Shown piece after piece: positions 53,012 to 62,354 of a DNA stretch of 64,000 bases. Source of the DNA: Roseiconus nitratireducens (GTDB taxonomy: Bacteria > Planctomycetota > Planctomycetia > Pirellulales > Pirellulaceae). The stretch is taken from NCBI RefSeq assembly GCF_008629675.1, contig NZ_VWOX01000002.1:186001-250000 (forward strand), written 5' to 3'. The notes below the pieces were generated by a model. The model worked only from the letters and a program-made list of their open reading frames with translations, made no database searches and was not told the origin of the DNA. Within the stretch, counting starts at the first letter, position 1. Each line of letters opens with the position of its first letter. The translations under genes were made by a program, and so were the position numbers.

Positions 53012-55303
53012 TCAGTTTCCGAGAGATTGCGACGTCGGTCCTTTGAGGTGTTGTGAGAAGAACACTCCCGCGGCATCCATTGCTTCGTCGAACCACACCT
53101 GGGTTTCAAGAAACGGATGCGGTGCTTCGTCGATGATTCGGAGCTCGGCCGGGATGTTTAGCTCCTGCATTCGCTGTCGGAATCGTTCCGCTCGTGTGCT
53201 TCCATCATCCTTCTCACCTGTCACGATCAGGCAGGGCGGATCCGTTCTGTCCAGGTGAACCAGTGGCGAAGCAAGGCGATAGATTTCCGGCTTGTCTTTT
53301 TGTGAACCGCCCAGGAACTGACGCCAAATGCCGCCGCGATCCTTGTCGCTGGAAATGTTGAGCGTCCGTTCGGACATCAGATCCGTCTGTCCCCCCATGG
53401 GCACAACGGCATGAATGGCGCTGCTGAATTCCGAATTCCCGCCATCGCCTTCCAGTTCTGGAATCCCAGTCGAGGTCGCAAGCAAGGCGACTAGATGACC
53501 ACCCGCGGAATGCCCAATTGCACCAAGGTGGTCCGGATCGATTCCATACTTGCTGGCGTTTGCTTTCAGGAATCTCACTGCGGCTTTGCAATCGTGGATC
53601 TGTGCCGGAAAGGCTGCTTCGCCACTAAGTCGATAGTCGATCGACGCCGTCACAAATCCCTTCGCAGCAAGTGTCTGGGCAACCTTCCGGTGGTGGATTT
53701 TGCTGCCATTTCTCCAACCGCCCCCATGAATGCAAACGATCGCAGGCAGTTGTCCCCAGGCGTTCTTGGGCCGAAAGATATCCATTCCAACAGTCCGTTC
53801 CCCGTATCGCGCGTAGGTCACGTCAAGAAGACTGTGCAGTCCTGCGATTGTTTCGGATGGAACTTCGGTCCTACCGTCGGCTGGTGGTGGTGAAACCTGT
53901 CCAGGCGAGCGAGCATCAAGCATCATCTCTTCCTGGAACAGAATCGCCATCCCTCGAAGCTTCCTTAGAATCTCGCGATTGCGCACGACCGTCGATTCCC
54001 CAGGGTCTTTCTCGAGATCGTACAGCTGAAGTGTGGGATTCAAAACCAGTTTCCAATTTTGCCAACGCACCGCGGACAAAGCGCCCTGGCTGCCATGATA
54101 AAAGAATGCATTGTTGAACTCATGGCGTTTGACGATCGGCTCCCACTCGCCCGCTGGACTCCAGCGACGACGCAGAGGAACGGTTGCGTTGAGTGATTTC
54201 TTCATTCCCGGTGGCGGAACGAAACTGGTTTCACCTTTCAACAGCGGGCTGATGTCGCGCCCATCGATGACATGGCCTTCAGGAACTTTGATTCCCGCAA
54301 GAGTCGCAAGCGTTGGATACCAGTCCATCGCGCGGACCACCGCCGAGGATTCCTCGCCAGACTGTAATCCTACGCCTGGTCCCCACGCGATCGCGGGGAC
54401 ACGAATCCCGCCTTCGTAGGTCGATAGTTTGTGTCCACGAATGTGTTGATCCGGCGTCCGCCCCGGGCCTCGACCGTTGTCGGAGGCGTAGATGACGACC
54501 GTATTGTCGGCGATGCCGAACTGCTTGAGCGCATCAAAGAGACGTCCAACGTTGTGATCGATTTCCTGAATCGCGTCGCCGTATTCTCCCCAACTGGATG
54601 TGCCTTTGAAGTCAGCACTTACGCCCAGCGGGTGATGCAACATCGTGTGCGGGAGGTACAGAAAGAACGGCCGTTCGCTGTTCCTCTTGATAAACTCAAT
54701 CGCTTCGTCGGTGTAGAGTCCAGTCAGCTCATTAGGATCGGCCGGACGTTTAACGATGTCGCCATTTCGCACCAACGGTACGCCTTTGTCACCGAAATAG
54801 ACGACTTTGACGGGGTCAAGGTTGTGGAGCAAACCAAAGTGGTGATCGAAGCCCTGGTTGTGCGGGAGAAATGGCTCATGAAAACCAAGGTGCCATTTGC
54901 CGATGCAGGCCGTCGAATACCCATGGGCTTTGAAGAGCTCGGCAATCGTCAACTCGTCCGGATGAATGCCCAATGGTGAATCGGCTCGATGCACCCAAAT
55001 ATGGTTGCCGACACGGCGCGGATAACAACCGGTCAGCAGCCCGGCGCGAGATGGACTGCAAATGGGCGCGGCGGCGTAGTAGTCCGTGAATCGCGTCCCA
55101 TTCTGTGCCATCGCGTCAATGTGCGGCGTGGCAACTTCCGTCGCCCCGTAGCAACCCAAGTCATAATAACCTTGGTCATCGACGAAGATGAATACGACAT
55201 TCGGTGGTGCATCGGATGCGACCAACGGCCCAGTGACGCTGAAACACAGAATCAAAGCGTGCAGCGTTACACGAAGAAGTTGCAGACATCCAATCTGATT
55301 CAT
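53012..55303 (-). CDS. sulfatase-esterase fusion protein
   Basis: The 763-residue secreted protein joins two enzymes. After a signal peptide (to about residue 30) comes a type I sulfatase (FVDDQGYYDLG metal site, formylglycine motif C-S-P-S-R with Cys82, IGKWHLGF, YASDNGRGP) up to about residue 470, then an alpha/beta-hydrolase esterase of the BD-FAE type (oxyanion motif HGGGW, nucleophile GHSAGGH with Ser599, acid/His near DEAPHPF). A single polypeptide able to remove both sulfate and acyl esters would suit a decorated marine polysaccharide. It follows the DUF1501 gene by 111 bases and probably belongs to the ECF-linked operon. Confidence 0.9.
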   Translation of the reverse strand: MNQIGCLQLLRVTLHALILCFSVTGPLVASDAPPNVVFIFVDDQGYYDLGCYGATEVATPHIDAMAQNGTRFTDYYAAAPICSPSRAGLLTGCYPRRVGNHIWVHRADSPLGIHPDELTIAELFKAHGYSTACIGKWHLGFHEPFLPHNQGFDHHFGLLHNLDPVKVVYFGDKGVPLVRNGDIVKRPADPNELTGLYTDEAIEFIKRNSERPFFLYLPHTMLHHPLGVSADFKGTSSWGEYGDAIQEIDHNVGRLFDALKQFGIADNTVVIYASDNGRGPGRTPDQHIRGHKLSTYEGGIRVPAIAWGPGVGLQSGEESSAVVRAMDWYPTLATLAGIKVPEGHVIDGRDISPLLKGETSFVPPPGMKKSLNATVPLRRRWSPAGEWEPIVKRHEFNNAFFYHGSQGALSAVRWQNWKLVLNPTLQLYDLEKDPGESTVVRNREILRKLRGMAILFQEEMMLDARSPGQVSPPPADGRTEVPSETIAGLHSLLDVTYARYGERTVGMDIFRPKNAWGQLPAIVCIHGGGWRNGSKIHHRKVAQTLAAKGFVTASIDYRLSGEAAFPAQIHDCKAAVRFLKANASKYGIDPDHLGAIGHSAGGHLVALLATSTGIPELEGDGGNSEFSSAIHAVVPMGGQTDLMSERTLNISSDKDRGGIWRQFLGGSQKDKPEIYRLASPLVHLDRTDPPCLIVTGEKDDGSTRAERFRQRMQELNIPAELRIIDEAPHPFLETQVWFDEAMDAAGVFFSQHLKGPTSQSLGN

Positions 55304-55414
55304 TTCATTCTCTGCTTGCTGAGTGAGATTACCAGCACCAATCGCAAGCGAGTGCGTGCTCGTGCCGTAACTTCAAGATCGACGCGTCGGGTTCACCCCA
55401 AGTTCGGAACCGTC

Positions 55415-56836
55415 TCATGCGATCAATTCCTCGATGACTTTGCCGCCGAACTGGCTGAGTTGTTTGAAGCGGCCGGCGTGGTAATAGGTCAACCTGTTGT
55501 CGTCGAGGCCGAGTAAACGCAAGAGCGTCACGTGGAAATCTCGCACGTGGTGCACGTTTTCCACCGCCGTGGCGCCGATCTCGTCGGTCGCCCCGACGGT
55601 GTGCCCGGCTTTACAACCGCCGCCTGCCATCCAAACCGTCATCGCGTCGGGGTTGTGATCACGCCCGTAAGCCAGACCGCCGCCACGGACGCCATTGTCG
55701 GGCGTGCGTCCGAATTCACCCATCCAGACGATCAATGTCTCTTCCAGCATCCCGCGGTCCTTCAGATCATTGATCAATGCGGCGATCGGGCGGTCTACGG
55801 TGGGGATCAACGCCCCGTGGGCTTTGGCGATGTAGTCGTGCGAGTCCCACGTGCTGCAGTAGACCTGGACAAAACGAACTCCCTTTTCGACAAGCTTGCG
55901 AGCGAGCAAACAGCGGCGTCCGAAATTGTCGGTCGGCTGATTGCCGATTCCATAGCGGTCGAGTGTCTGCTGAGATTCGTCGTCGATGTTCAGCACCCCG
56001 GGCACTTCCATCTGCATCCGGAACGCCAACTCGTAATTCGCCATCCGCGCTTCTAGCTGATCGTGCTTTGGAAATCGTTTGGCGTGGCGGGCGTTGATCT
56101 GTTGCAGGAAGTCAAGGTTTTCTCGCTGATGTTGGCGGCTGATTCCTGCTGGCGGTGTGATGTCGAGAACGGGTGAACCTTTCGGCCGCAGAGGTGTTCC
56201 CTGCAGTGCCGTGGGCAAAAACCCGTTGGACCAATTCGCCGCGCCGCCTTGAGGATACGCCAGTTCCGGCAAAACGATAAAGCCCGGCAAGTCCTCGTTC
56301 TCGCTGCCGAGGCCGTAATTGACCCACGCGCCGAGGGCTGGATCGCCACCAAAGCGGTTGCCGGTGTTGACGTGGTAGTTCGCCGTCGGATGGTTGACGG
56401 ATTCGACTTGGCAGCCGCGAAAGAAACAAAGATCATCGGCAACGCCCGAGAGATGCTGCCACAAGTCGCACATGTCGGCCCCGCTGTCACCCGCTTGGTG
56501 GAATTTAAACGGGCTTTGAACGTAGTACCGTTTGCCGCTGCTCATCGCCGATTGTTCGTCGCCGCTGCGATGAAATTCGTTCATGTGCAGCTTGCTCAAC
56601 TGCGGCTTCGGGTCGAACGTGTCGATGTGCGACGGTCCGCCCTCCATGTACAGAAAAATACAGTGCTTCGCCTTCGCGTCGGGAAAGTGTGCCCCGTCAG
56701 CGGAGGAGACATTCTTCGCGGTATCCTGTCGGGCGGCCTGAGCCAACATCGAAGAGAATGCGACCGATCCGAGACTGGCGCCCAGGCCGTAAAGAAAATC
56801 GCGTCGGGGAACGGCCGAAACAGGTTGGAAATTCAT
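55415..56836 (-). CDS. DUF1501 secreted protein
   Basis: The 473-residue protein has a twin-arginine-like signal (VPRRDFLYGLGASLGSVAFS) and the DUF1501 fold, a sulfatase/alkaline-phosphatase relative. Visible pieces are CIFLYMEGGPSHIDTFDPKP, NYHVNTGNRFGGDPALGAWV, YCSTWDSHDYI and MGEFGRTPDNGVRGGGLAYG; the Asp/His positions resemble a metal centre but no activity is established. It begins 14 bases after the PSD1 cytochrome gene, its constant partner in planctomycetes. Confidence 0.92.
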   Translation of the reverse strand: MNFQPVSAVPRRDFLYGLGASLGSVAFSSMLAQAARQDTAKNVSSADGAHFPDAKAKHCIFLYMEGGPSHIDTFDPKPQLSKLHMNEFHRSGDEQSAMSSGKRYYVQSPFKFHQAGDSGADMCDLWQHLSGVADDLCFFRGCQVESVNHPTANYHVNTGNRFGGDPALGAWVNYGLGSENEDLPGFIVLPELAYPQGGAANWSNGFLPTALQGTPLRPKGSPVLDITPPAGISRQHQRENLDFLQQINARHAKRFPKHDQLEARMANYELAFRMQMEVPGVLNIDDESQQTLDRYGIGNQPTDNFGRRCLLARKLVEKGVRFVQVYCSTWDSHDYIAKAHGALIPTVDRPIAALINDLKDRGMLEETLIVWMGEFGRTPDNGVRGGGLAYGRDHNPDAMTVWMAGGGCKAGHTVGATDEIGATAVENVHHVRDFHVTLLRLLGLDDNRLTYYHAGRFKQLSQFGGKVIEELIA

Positions 56837-56850
56837 GTCGGACAGTCCCT

Positions 56851-59721
56851 TCAGTAAACGTAGATGAATTCGTTGCTGTTGAGCAGAATCAGGCAGAGAT
56901 CGCTCAGGGAACGTTTTTGCGGGCTCGCCTCGTGTCGGGCCAGATCTGGCTGATAGTCTTCGTAAGCGAACAGTTTTTCGGTGAACTGGAACGGTTTGCC
57001 GGTATTCTCGTCGACCGCTTCTCGCACCACCTCGGTGGGCCAGTCTTGTCGCTCGAACTTCAGCTGCGTCTGCCGCACGAGCATCTTGTGCCAGTGCTCT
57101 ACCATCGCATCGACCTCTCCGGTCAGCGGATTGCGGTTGTAGACCAATCGGATCAAACGCTTCACCACCGCACGCTGGGAATCGTCACTCAGCTCGCCAC
57201 CGTCCGTTTCTTTGATCAGCCGGTCGGCGAGTGCCAAAGCGCGGTCATTACTGTCGTGGCCGTTCATGAGGGCGAATACTTGCGGTGTGATGTTCGACTG
57301 GTCGCGCCCTTCGCACGAAGTCGACGATCCCGGTTGGTTGAACGTCTCCATGAACGGCATCCGATGCCCGCGCAATCGCGTGATGTAGATCGAACGCCGA
57401 TTGCGTGTTGCCGGCTTGGGGTTTGGCACGTAGCTGGGCGCGAAGGTGCCCATGATCATCCGGGGCTGGAGTGCCGCTTCCAGATTCATGTCGGGCCGCA
57501 CCGGGATGCCGCCGATCTTCAGGTTCAACTCGCCGGAGACGAACAGCATCGCGTCGCGGATCTCTTCGGATTCCAGCCGTCGCGGATGAAAAACCGCATA
57601 CGACTGCAGATTCGGATCGGCTTTGACAAGCTGTTTCGGATGCGGGTGGGTGCTGGAGCGGCGGTAAGCCCGTGAGTTCATGATCATCCGGTGCAGATGC
57701 TTGACCGACCAGTCGTTTTCAGTGAACTCGGTCGCCAACCAATCGAGCAGCCGCGGGTGGGTCGGTTTTTTGCCGGTAGCGCCAAAGTTGTTTGGGTTGC
57801 CGGCGATTCCGCGGCCGAAGTGATACGACCAGACACGGTTGGCCATGACCCGCGACGTCAGGGAGTTTCCCGAACCGGCGATCCAGTCCGCCAGGTCCGT
57901 GCGGCGACCGCCGACTTTATCGGTGATCGCGATTTCCAGTCCGCCGGGCACCGCGCTGAGCACCCCCGGCTCGACCGGCTCACTTGGGGAAAAGACGTCG
58001 CCGCCGGTCAAGATCGCTGTCTCCTCAAGCTCGCCTTGTTTCATCGGATCTTTCGGCATTTCGATCCGACTGCCGTCGCGTGGCGGTTCTCGGGTTTTCC
58101 CGTTGTAGACCGTGAACGCCAGCGGCTTGTAGCGATCGAATTCCCAAAAAAAACGCTTCTGCCATTTGCGGGCGATCCGCTCGAGGCCGAACTCTTGGGG
58201 CGTCTTGAGCAGGTTTCCGCTTGGCAGGTCCTCTTCGGCAGCGCCGGCACTCTTCGCCTCGGCCTTGGTCTTGTAGGGTAAATCTCGTTCTTTAAACCAC
58301 GCCCTTTCGTACTGTTTCTTTTTCTCGTTCAGTCGCTGTAGCGACTGTTGGTTCCACCGGTGGCGCGTCTCGTGATAGCGGTGGTCTTCCTTCATGCCGC
58401 TTCGATTTTCCTCCGGCAACCATTCGGCTTCCACCGTAGCGAACTGGGTCGTCGCAAAGTTGGCTTGGAAGCGGTAGTAGTCGCGCGTTGGGATCGGATC
58501 GAACTTGTGGTCATGACAGCGGCAGCATTGAAGGGCCTGGGCCAGGAAGACTTGGCCGACCGTGTCGGTGATGTCGTCAAGCCACTGTTGTCGGGTGACT
58601 TTCGCGACACTCATTCCGGTATGCTCCCAAGGGCCCATCCGCAGGAAACCCGCGGCGATCAGCATCTCCGGATCGTCCCGATCGATTTCATCGCCGGCGA
58701 TCTGTTCGCGAATGAATTGGTCGTAGGGCTTATCTTCGTTGAACGACCGGATCACATAATCGCGGTATCGCCACGCGTTGGGCCGTTCCCAGTCGTTGGC
58801 GAAACCAGAACTGTCGGCGTATCGGACGACATCGAGCCAGTGCCGGGCCCACTGTTCGCCGTAGTGCGGACTCTCCAGCAGCCGGTCGACCAATGCAGCG
58901 AACGCATCGTCGTCGTGGCGAGGATCCTCGACGAACTGCTTAACTTGCTCAGGCGTTGGCGGTAGGCCGAGCAGATCGAACGTGGCGCGACGGATCAGCG
59001 TGCCGCGGTCGGCCAACGGAGCGGGCTCCAACTCCGGCTCCAGCTCCTTCAGGCTGCTATCGATGAAGGCATCGACCGGATTGCCGACATGACCATCGAG
59101 CAGGTCGGAGAAGTCACGCTCGATCGGTTGAAACGCCCACAGGTCTTCGGGCTTGTACTTGCGATTGGTCCACTGCTCACTCAAGCCACCGCTGGTCTGG
59201 ACGCGGATGCCCGCGGCGTACTCAGCGTAAATTTTTGCGACACGGTCTTGGTCGGGCCAGGGAGCACCTTGATTGATCCAGTCGCGTACCGCCCAGACTT
59301 CTTCCTGCGAGAGCGCCTCGGCCTCCTTCGGCGGCATTTCGCAGCCGAGTTCCTCGCGTTTGACCATCGCCAACAGGTAGCTCGCTTCGGCGTCACCGGG
59401 GACCACCGCAGCATCTCCGTAGCCGACACCGCCACGCAGCAGCGACTCGCGTGAGCTAACATCCAAGTCACCCTTCAACTCGTCGGCCTCGCTGCTGTGA
59501 CAGCCAAAGCACTTTTCGCGAAGCATCGGCAGGACCTCGAGGGCGAACAGCTTTTCTCCTTCGATCGGATGGCTGTCAGTAGCGCCTGACGGGTTGTCGC
59601 TATTGGTCAGTTCGTCGGCGCGGGCGGGAACCATAGCCGCCGAGATGCACACCTCAACTGCCGCGGCAACCAACCCTCCCATCAAAACAGTGAATGTCAG
59701 TCTGCTTGTTCGAATTTTCAT
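56851..59721 (-). CDS. PSCyt/PSD1 planctomycete cytochrome protein
   Basis: The 956-residue protein combines an export signal (TFTVLMGGLVAAAVEVCISA), a PSCyt1-type haem c site C-F-G-C-H near residue 72, DUF1549/PSCyt2 (VDAFIDSSLKELEPELEPAP, ATFDLLGLPPTPEQVKQF, HYGEQWARHWLDVVRYADSSG), a second CxxCH in CCRCHDHKFDPI and DUF1553/PSD1 (RTDLADWIAG, LLDWLATEFTENDWSVKHLHRMI). Such proteins likely carry electrons in the periplasm, but their donor and acceptor are unknown. ATG 59721 shares one base with the FecR-protein stop (TGATG); the codon just before it is TTG. It is the third gene of the run and partners the DUF1501 protein downstream. Confidence 0.93.
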   Translation of the reverse strand: MKIRTSRLTFTVLMGGLVAAAVEVCISAAMVPARADELTNSDNPSGATDSHPIEGEKLFALEVLPMLREKCFGCHSSEADELKGDLDVSSRESLLRGGVGYGDAAVVPGDAEASYLLAMVKREELGCEMPPKEAEALSQEEVWAVRDWINQGAPWPDQDRVAKIYAEYAAGIRVQTSGGLSEQWTNRKYKPEDLWAFQPIERDFSDLLDGHVGNPVDAFIDSSLKELEPELEPAPLADRGTLIRRATFDLLGLPPTPEQVKQFVEDPRHDDDAFAALVDRLLESPHYGEQWARHWLDVVRYADSSGFANDWERPNAWRYRDYVIRSFNEDKPYDQFIREQIAGDEIDRDDPEMLIAAGFLRMGPWEHTGMSVAKVTRQQWLDDITDTVGQVFLAQALQCCRCHDHKFDPIPTRDYYRFQANFATTQFATVEAEWLPEENRSGMKEDHRYHETRHRWNQQSLQRLNEKKKQYERAWFKERDLPYKTKAEAKSAGAAEEDLPSGNLLKTPQEFGLERIARKWQKRFFWEFDRYKPLAFTVYNGKTREPPRDGSRIEMPKDPMKQGELEETAILTGGDVFSPSEPVEPGVLSAVPGGLEIAITDKVGGRRTDLADWIAGSGNSLTSRVMANRVWSYHFGRGIAGNPNNFGATGKKPTHPRLLDWLATEFTENDWSVKHLHRMIMNSRAYRRSSTHPHPKQLVKADPNLQSYAVFHPRRLESEEIRDAMLFVSGELNLKIGGIPVRPDMNLEAALQPRMIMGTFAPSYVPNPKPATRNRRSIYITRLRGHRMPFMETFNQPGSSTSCEGRDQSNITPQVFALMNGHDSNDRALALADRLIKETDGGELSDDSQRAVVKRLIRLVYNRNPLTGEVDAMVEHWHKMLVRQTQLKFERQDWPTEVVREAVDENTGKPFQFTEKLFAYEDYQPDLARHEASPQKRSLSDLCLILLNSNEFIYVY

Positions 59722-61421
59722 CAATCCGGCGTCCCCAACCTGTACAAATCCTCGATCTCCTGGCCGGACAACGGCTCCCTAAAAATCAGGAATTCGTCCA
59801 CTCGTCCGTTCAAGTTTCTGACCGGGAACGGCACCCCTTCCAAGGGAAGCCCCCAGTTCCCGATCTCACACCTGCCGAATGTCACTTTGCGTCCGTCGCG
59901 ATGGTGCTCGCTGCCACTTCGGCTGACTTCTTTACCATCGAAATACTGCACCGCTTCACCGGTGGTCGCGCTGTAAGTCACCGCCACGTGATGCCATTGT
60001 CTGCCGGCAGCCTTGAATACCGTTTCAGAACGGTAGATCTGATTCTGGCGATAGGGTTTGAACTGCGGTCCGCCGGCAGACGGTTCCAGCAGATAACTGA
60101 TCGAGAACATGAGCCGGCCGGATTGGTCAATTTGCCAGTGTGGCTCGCCATCTTCGTATCCATCGGACAACAACAGCGCGTTGTACTTGCGATCCAGACC
60201 ATCCACGCGGATCCACGCGGCCATCGTCAAGCCATCAAAGCTAGCATCGCCAAGATCAATGCGAACACGGTCCCCGGGGCTCTTAAACTCCAGGGCATCC
60301 TTTGTCGGCCAGCGTCCTTCCACCCAACGAGCCCCAACGGCGGATCCGGCACGTGATCGTTGTTTTGGAATCGCAAAGTTGTTGACAAGGCGGTCCCATT
60401 TCTCATCTTCCCAATGCTTGAAGAGGTAGCATCCGACAATGCGATCGTCGGTCCGCACAGACCTCATGGAAGCCCACCATTGATTCGACTGATTCTGATA
60501 GAACGCTTCGCGCCGCTGCTCGAATTGCTGCACACTGGGGAAGTCGTCCGGGCTAGCGCGACCGGAAACGGGTGCTTGATTGGCGACCGCTTCCAGACTT
60601 TCACCAACACGAACGATCCGCATTGGGGAATCAGGCAGATGAGCTTCAACTTCGCCGTCAAAGACGTGAACCGACGATTCACCACTGTCGACCTTCACAC
60701 CGAACTCCGTACCAAGATCGATGACTTTCAGCCCCGGTGCCAGCAAACGAAATCCAATTGCCGGCGGCGGAACATGCATGGTGATCTTTCCGCGAAGACA
60801 TTCAGCTTCCCATGCACTGACAAGATCAACCTCACCAGAGTCTTCGATCAACATGGTCGCGCCGCTGAAAAAGTCGAGCTGCAACCCGCCAGAAAGCAGT
60901 CTCAATCGACCCGGCCGCAGAGTGTCCCCTTCGCGAAAGCTGAACCCATCTGGAAACTTGGCATCGACAACTCTGGACACAACGGCACATCCTGTTTCAA
61001 CAACCTCGTTTGACACGTATTCCAAGCTGACCGCAGTGTCAGTTTCTTCTGCCAGTCGTCCGCTGCGATCACGCCCGATTCCATAACCGACAACAAGAAG
61101 CAAAGCCGCAGCGATGGCGGCCGCAAGTCCCATCCAGCCGCGGGAAACACGTGTCAGGTTTTCTTTACCGGTAACCGGATCATCGGGTGCTTTGCGCGAA
61201 AGGTACCCGTCACTTTCTTCCCGAGCATCATCGTTGCTGACGGATTCGATTGCGATGTCACTGATCACCCGCAGGTCGGCATCCATACCACAAAGGTCAA
61301 CAAACTCATCCCGTCGATCTGCGGACCGCTCGAGTTCTGCTTGCAGTTCTGACGATTCGGTCTCCGTCAGCGAACCGTCCAACCAACAGGAGACAAGTCG
61401 CGTGAATGTCTCGTTGTTCAT
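59721..61421 (-). CDS. FecR-like regulator with LamG domain
   Basis: The 566-residue protein starts with a cytosolic anti-sigma-like helix bundle (LVSCWLDGSLTETESSELQAELERSADRR), crosses the membrane once (MGLAAAIAAALLLVVGYGIG, about residues 120-142), has a FecR domain (TLRPGRLRLLSGGLQLDFFSGATMLIE...LGTEFGV) and ends in a concanavalin-like LamG domain (LTMAAWIRVDG, WHHVAVTY, LNGRVDEFLIF), which binds sugars in other proteins. The stop of the ECF gene and its ATG share a base (TAATG), and GGAGG stands seven bases before it. This is the usual pairing of an ECF sigma with its membrane sensor; the LamG end suggests that the signal is a glycan. Confidence 0.9.
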   Translation of the reverse strand: MNNETFTRLVSCWLDGSLTETESSELQAELERSADRRDEFVDLCGMDADLRVISDIAIESVSNDDAREESDGYLSRKAPDDPVTGKENLTRVSRGWMGLAAAIAAALLLVVGYGIGRDRSGRLAEETDTAVSLEYVSNEVVETGCAVVSRVVDAKFPDGFSFREGDTLRPGRLRLLSGGLQLDFFSGATMLIEDSGEVDLVSAWEAECLRGKITMHVPPPAIGFRLLAPGLKVIDLGTEFGVKVDSGESSVHVFDGEVEAHLPDSPMRIVRVGESLEAVANQAPVSGRASPDDFPSVQQFEQRREAFYQNQSNQWWASMRSVRTDDRIVGCYLFKHWEDEKWDRLVNNFAIPKQRSRAGSAVGARWVEGRWPTKDALEFKSPGDRVRIDLGDASFDGLTMAAWIRVDGLDRKYNALLLSDGYEDGEPHWQIDQSGRLMFSISYLLEPSAGGPQFKPYRQNQIYRSETVFKAAGRQWHHVAVTYSATTGEAVQYFDGKEVSRSGSEHHRDGRKVTFGRCEIGNWGLPLEGVPFPVRNLNGRVDEFLIFREPLSGQEIEDLYRLGTPD

Positions 61422-61981
61422 TACACGCCCTCCGTCGCGAGTGTTTGTTTCACGCAATCCAAAAGCTTGTGCCGAAGTCGTTGGATCGTTTTGTAAACGG
61501 CCTGCTCGGGGCGAGACTGCTGCGCCGCGTACTCACGAATCGTGACGCCGGGCTGATGCACCGAAAGAATCAATTTGCGCCGAGTCTCATCGAGCTTTCG
61601 CAGGCATCGCTCCAGGGCATCTCTTCGATCCGCGTCCGTGGAAGTGATGGTTCCCCGAGCATCAGCCAATTGCTCGGCCAGTTTGTCTGAAAAGACGAGT
61701 GGGCTGCGAGCGAGCGAACGACGATACTTGAGTGCCTCGAACCGCGCGATCGTCATCAGCCATCCGCCAAACTTCCCGTGGTCGTCCAGTTCATTGAACT
61801 TTTTCCACGCGATCAGACTCGTCTGCTGAACGACTTCTTCCACATCGTGCCACGTCGGAACCAGCCGACGAACGTACGCTTTAACCGCCGATTCTTCTTC
61901 GATCAGCAGTCGCATAAACGTTTCGTAGCTAGTCTCTTTGCCTATCACGAGCCGTTCGTCTGGAAACTTGAAAAGCACCAC
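61421..61981 (-). CDS. ECF RNA polymerase sigma factor
   Basis: The 186-residue protein has sigma region 2 (AYVRRLVPTWHDVEEVVQQTSLIAWKKF, GGWLMTIARFEALKYRR) and region 4 (CLRKLDETRRKLILSVHQPGVTIREYAAQQSRP...VYKTIQRLRHKL), with no region 1 or 3, as in ECF sigmas of the Rhodopirellula/Verrucomicrobium group. It is first of a run of five coupled genes (ECF, FecR/LamG, PSD1, DUF1501, sulfatase-esterase), so it probably controls the run and perhaps the divergent sulfatase. The 372-base gap to the plus-strand sulfatase contains a 28-bp palindrome. Confidence 0.94.
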   Translation of the reverse strand: MVLFKFPDERLVIGKETSYETFMRLLIEEESAVKAYVRRLVPTWHDVEEVVQQTSLIAWKKFNELDDHGKFGGWLMTIARFEALKYRRSLARSPLVFSDKLAEQLADARGTITSTDADRRDALERCLRKLDETRRKLILSVHQPGVTIREYAAQQSRPEQAVYKTIQRLRHKLLDCVKQTLATEGV

Positions 61982-62354
61982 GCGTCGATTTACGGGCGAT
62001 CAAAACGTCAAAGTGGTCACGCACACTTTCTCGCTCCCGCAATTCATCAGGTTGGACAGAGAAAACGGCCAATTTAAAGAAAAGGCGGAAATTCGACTGA
62101 ATTCCCAGTCAAATTTTCAATCCTTCTGGAGTGAATAGTTAGACGTCCAGCTATCGGAGGGCAATTCGTGCACCGCTGCCGGTTTCTCGCCGCAGCATCT
62201 GTCTGCATTGCCTCTTTTGACGAATTTCAAAAGCGATCAACCCGTTCAGATGCTTAAAGCCAACACCGGCGAAATGGCTGAATTGAATGCCGAGCAGTGC
62301 AATTCATCAGTGCCAAGTGAAGCCTTTTATTCGCGACCCCGCATCAAGAAACTC
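61982..62354. promoter_or_regulatory. divergent regulatory region between ECF and sulfatase
   Basis: This 373-base region contains no supported gene and must hold promoters for both directions. It is more A+T-rich than the flanks (AATTTAAAGAAAAG near 62071). Besides the palindrome at 62089-62116 I saw no boxes I would commit to; an ECF-type promoter pair would be expected if the operon is self-regulated. Confidence 0.55.
62089..62116. promoter_or_regulatory. 28-bp operator-like palindrome
   Basis: AAATTCGACTG (62089-62099) and CAGTCAAATTT (62106-62116) form an 11-bp inverted repeat with one mismatch around a six-base centre, a size that fits a dimeric regulator. It stands 108 bases before the ECF gene and 239 bases before the divergent sulfatase. 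No T run follows, so it is not a terminator. Confidence 0.6.
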
